From Saccharothrix carnea (GTDB lineage: Bacteria; Actinomycetota; Actinomycetes; Mycobacteriales; Pseudonocardiaceae): 64,000 nucleotides of DNA. Location: assembly GCF_003014735.1 (NCBI RefSeq), contig NZ_PYAX01000022.1:1-64000 (forward strand), read 5' to 3'. Positions 63,467-64,000 of this stretch are shown in pieces (positions within the stretch are counted from its first letter, which is position 1; each line of letters begins with the position of its first letter). The position numbers were made by a program, and so were the translations under genes. The notes below the pieces were generated by a model. It saw only the letters and a list, made by a program, of their open reading frames with translations. It ran no database searches and had not been told where the DNA came from.

Positions 63467-64000
63467 ATGCGTACTGTCGGCCGTACGGCCCTGGCTCTCG
63501 TCTCCTTGTTGTCCGCCGGTCTGGCGCTGACCGCGTGCACCGCTAGCGACCGGCCGTCCACCCTCACCAACACCCCGTCCGCGACCGCCGCCCAGCCCGA
63601 GGCGCAGCAGCCCACCGAGGCCGACCTGCCCGAGCCGAGCGGCCCGCCGTGCGAGGTGGCGCAGTACCAGGTGACCGGCGCGGCGGGGGAGAAGCCCACG
63701 ATCACCGTCCCGACCGGCTGCACCCCGCAGGACGGCCTGGTGGTCGAGGACCTGACCGAGGGCACCGGCCCGGAGATCAAGCCCGGCTCCACCGCCCAGC
63801 TGCACTACGTGCTGGCGACGTTCCGCGACCAGCGGACCCGTGAGGCGTCCTGGGACGGCGGCGAGCCGTTCGAGCTGGAGAACATCGGCCAGGCCAGCGT
63901 CATCAAGGGCTGGAACGAGGGCCTGATCGGGCTGAAGGAGGGTGGCCGCCGGCTGCTCGTCGTGCCATCCGACAAGGGCTACCCGAACGGGCAGGGCGAC
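63467..64000 (+). CDS. FKBP-type peptidyl-prolyl isomerase lipoprotein (3' end outside window)
   Basis: The first 178 residues are present. A lipoprotein signal (LALVSLLSAGLALTAC, lipobox LTAC) and a Thr/Pro/Ala linker are followed by an FKBP domain: GLVVEDLTEGTGPEIKPGST, the chain AQLHYVLAT and SVIKGWNEGLIGLKEGGRRL with the active-site Trp. It presumably helps folding of exported proteins. The window ends inside the conserved PSDKGYPNGQ loop. Confidence 0.92.
   Translation, partial: MRTVGRTALALVSLLSAGLALTACTASDRPSTLTNTPSATAAQPEAQQPTEADLPEPSGPPCEVAQYQVTGAAGEKPTITVPTGCTPQDGLVVEDLTEGTGPEIKPGSTAQLHYVLATFRDQRTREASWDGGEPFELENIGQASVIKGWNEGLIGLKEGGRRLLVVPSDKGYPNGQGD

Overview
The window is a piece of chromosome from a high-GC actinobacterium, most likely Pseudonocardiales (a Saccharothrix/Lentzea/Actinosynnema-like genome). 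The reasons are very GC-rich DNA with many GTG (and one TTG) starts, actinobacterial signature genes (mihF, rbpA, whiA, opcA, a helicase-motif-poor priA) and a gene order that follows the carB-to-ctaB core block known from Mycobacterium and relatives. The species call is inference; no rRNA or tRNA gene was seen.

The core backbone, left to right, is: carB(partial)-pyrF, mihF-gmk-rpoZ-coaBC, metK, priA, def, fmt-rsmB, the riboflavin operon rpe-ribD-ribE-ribBA-ribH plus a PH-domain gene, uvrC-rapZ-yvcK-whiA, gap-pgk-tpiA-secG, rbpA, the pentose-phosphate operon tkt-tal-pgi-zwf-opcA-pgl (minus strand) and ctaB. Together these supply pyrimidines, nucleotides, CoA, SAM, flavins, central carbon flux, formyl-Met handling, nucleotide excision repair and heme O. 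Many neighbours overlap by 1-4 bases (GTGA/ATGA), which indicates translational coupling.

Accessory genes are inserted between the core blocks: a shrunken phospholipase C-family protein (6.5-7.8 kb); secreted gamma-glutamyltransferase and an ECF sigma factor with a membrane partner (10-13.6 kb); a lone flavoprotein, a large LuxR-type ATPase regulator and a degenerate short-chain dehydrogenase (17.2-21.2 kb); a Tat-exported M28 peptidase, a WYL regulator, an XRE/SLOG pair and two tandem Rieske lipoproteins (26-33 kb); an acyltransferase lying between whiA and gap (38-40 kb); a secreted Thr-rich protein, a membrane protein, a transmembrane Ser/Thr kinase and an orphan histidine kinase (44.4-50.5 kb); and a three-gene HD / cupin-like / two-TM operon (60.9-63.2 kb) of unknown function.

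The non-coding DNA is unusually rich in structure. A 22-bp direct-repeat family with an AACGTT core forms short arrays at 25.80 kb and 40.14 kb. A different 22-bp tandem array lies at 60.71 kb. Three long imperfect palindromes lie at 31.82, 60.27 and 60.57 kb, and the end of the last recurs at 20.41 kb. Clear hairpin terminators follow metK, ggt, rbpA and the riboflavin operon. The most promising unexplained items are the 60.2-63.4 kb block (repeat-rich spacer plus three-gene operon, bracketed by a 14-bp near-identical direct repeat) and the two 22-bp repeat families.
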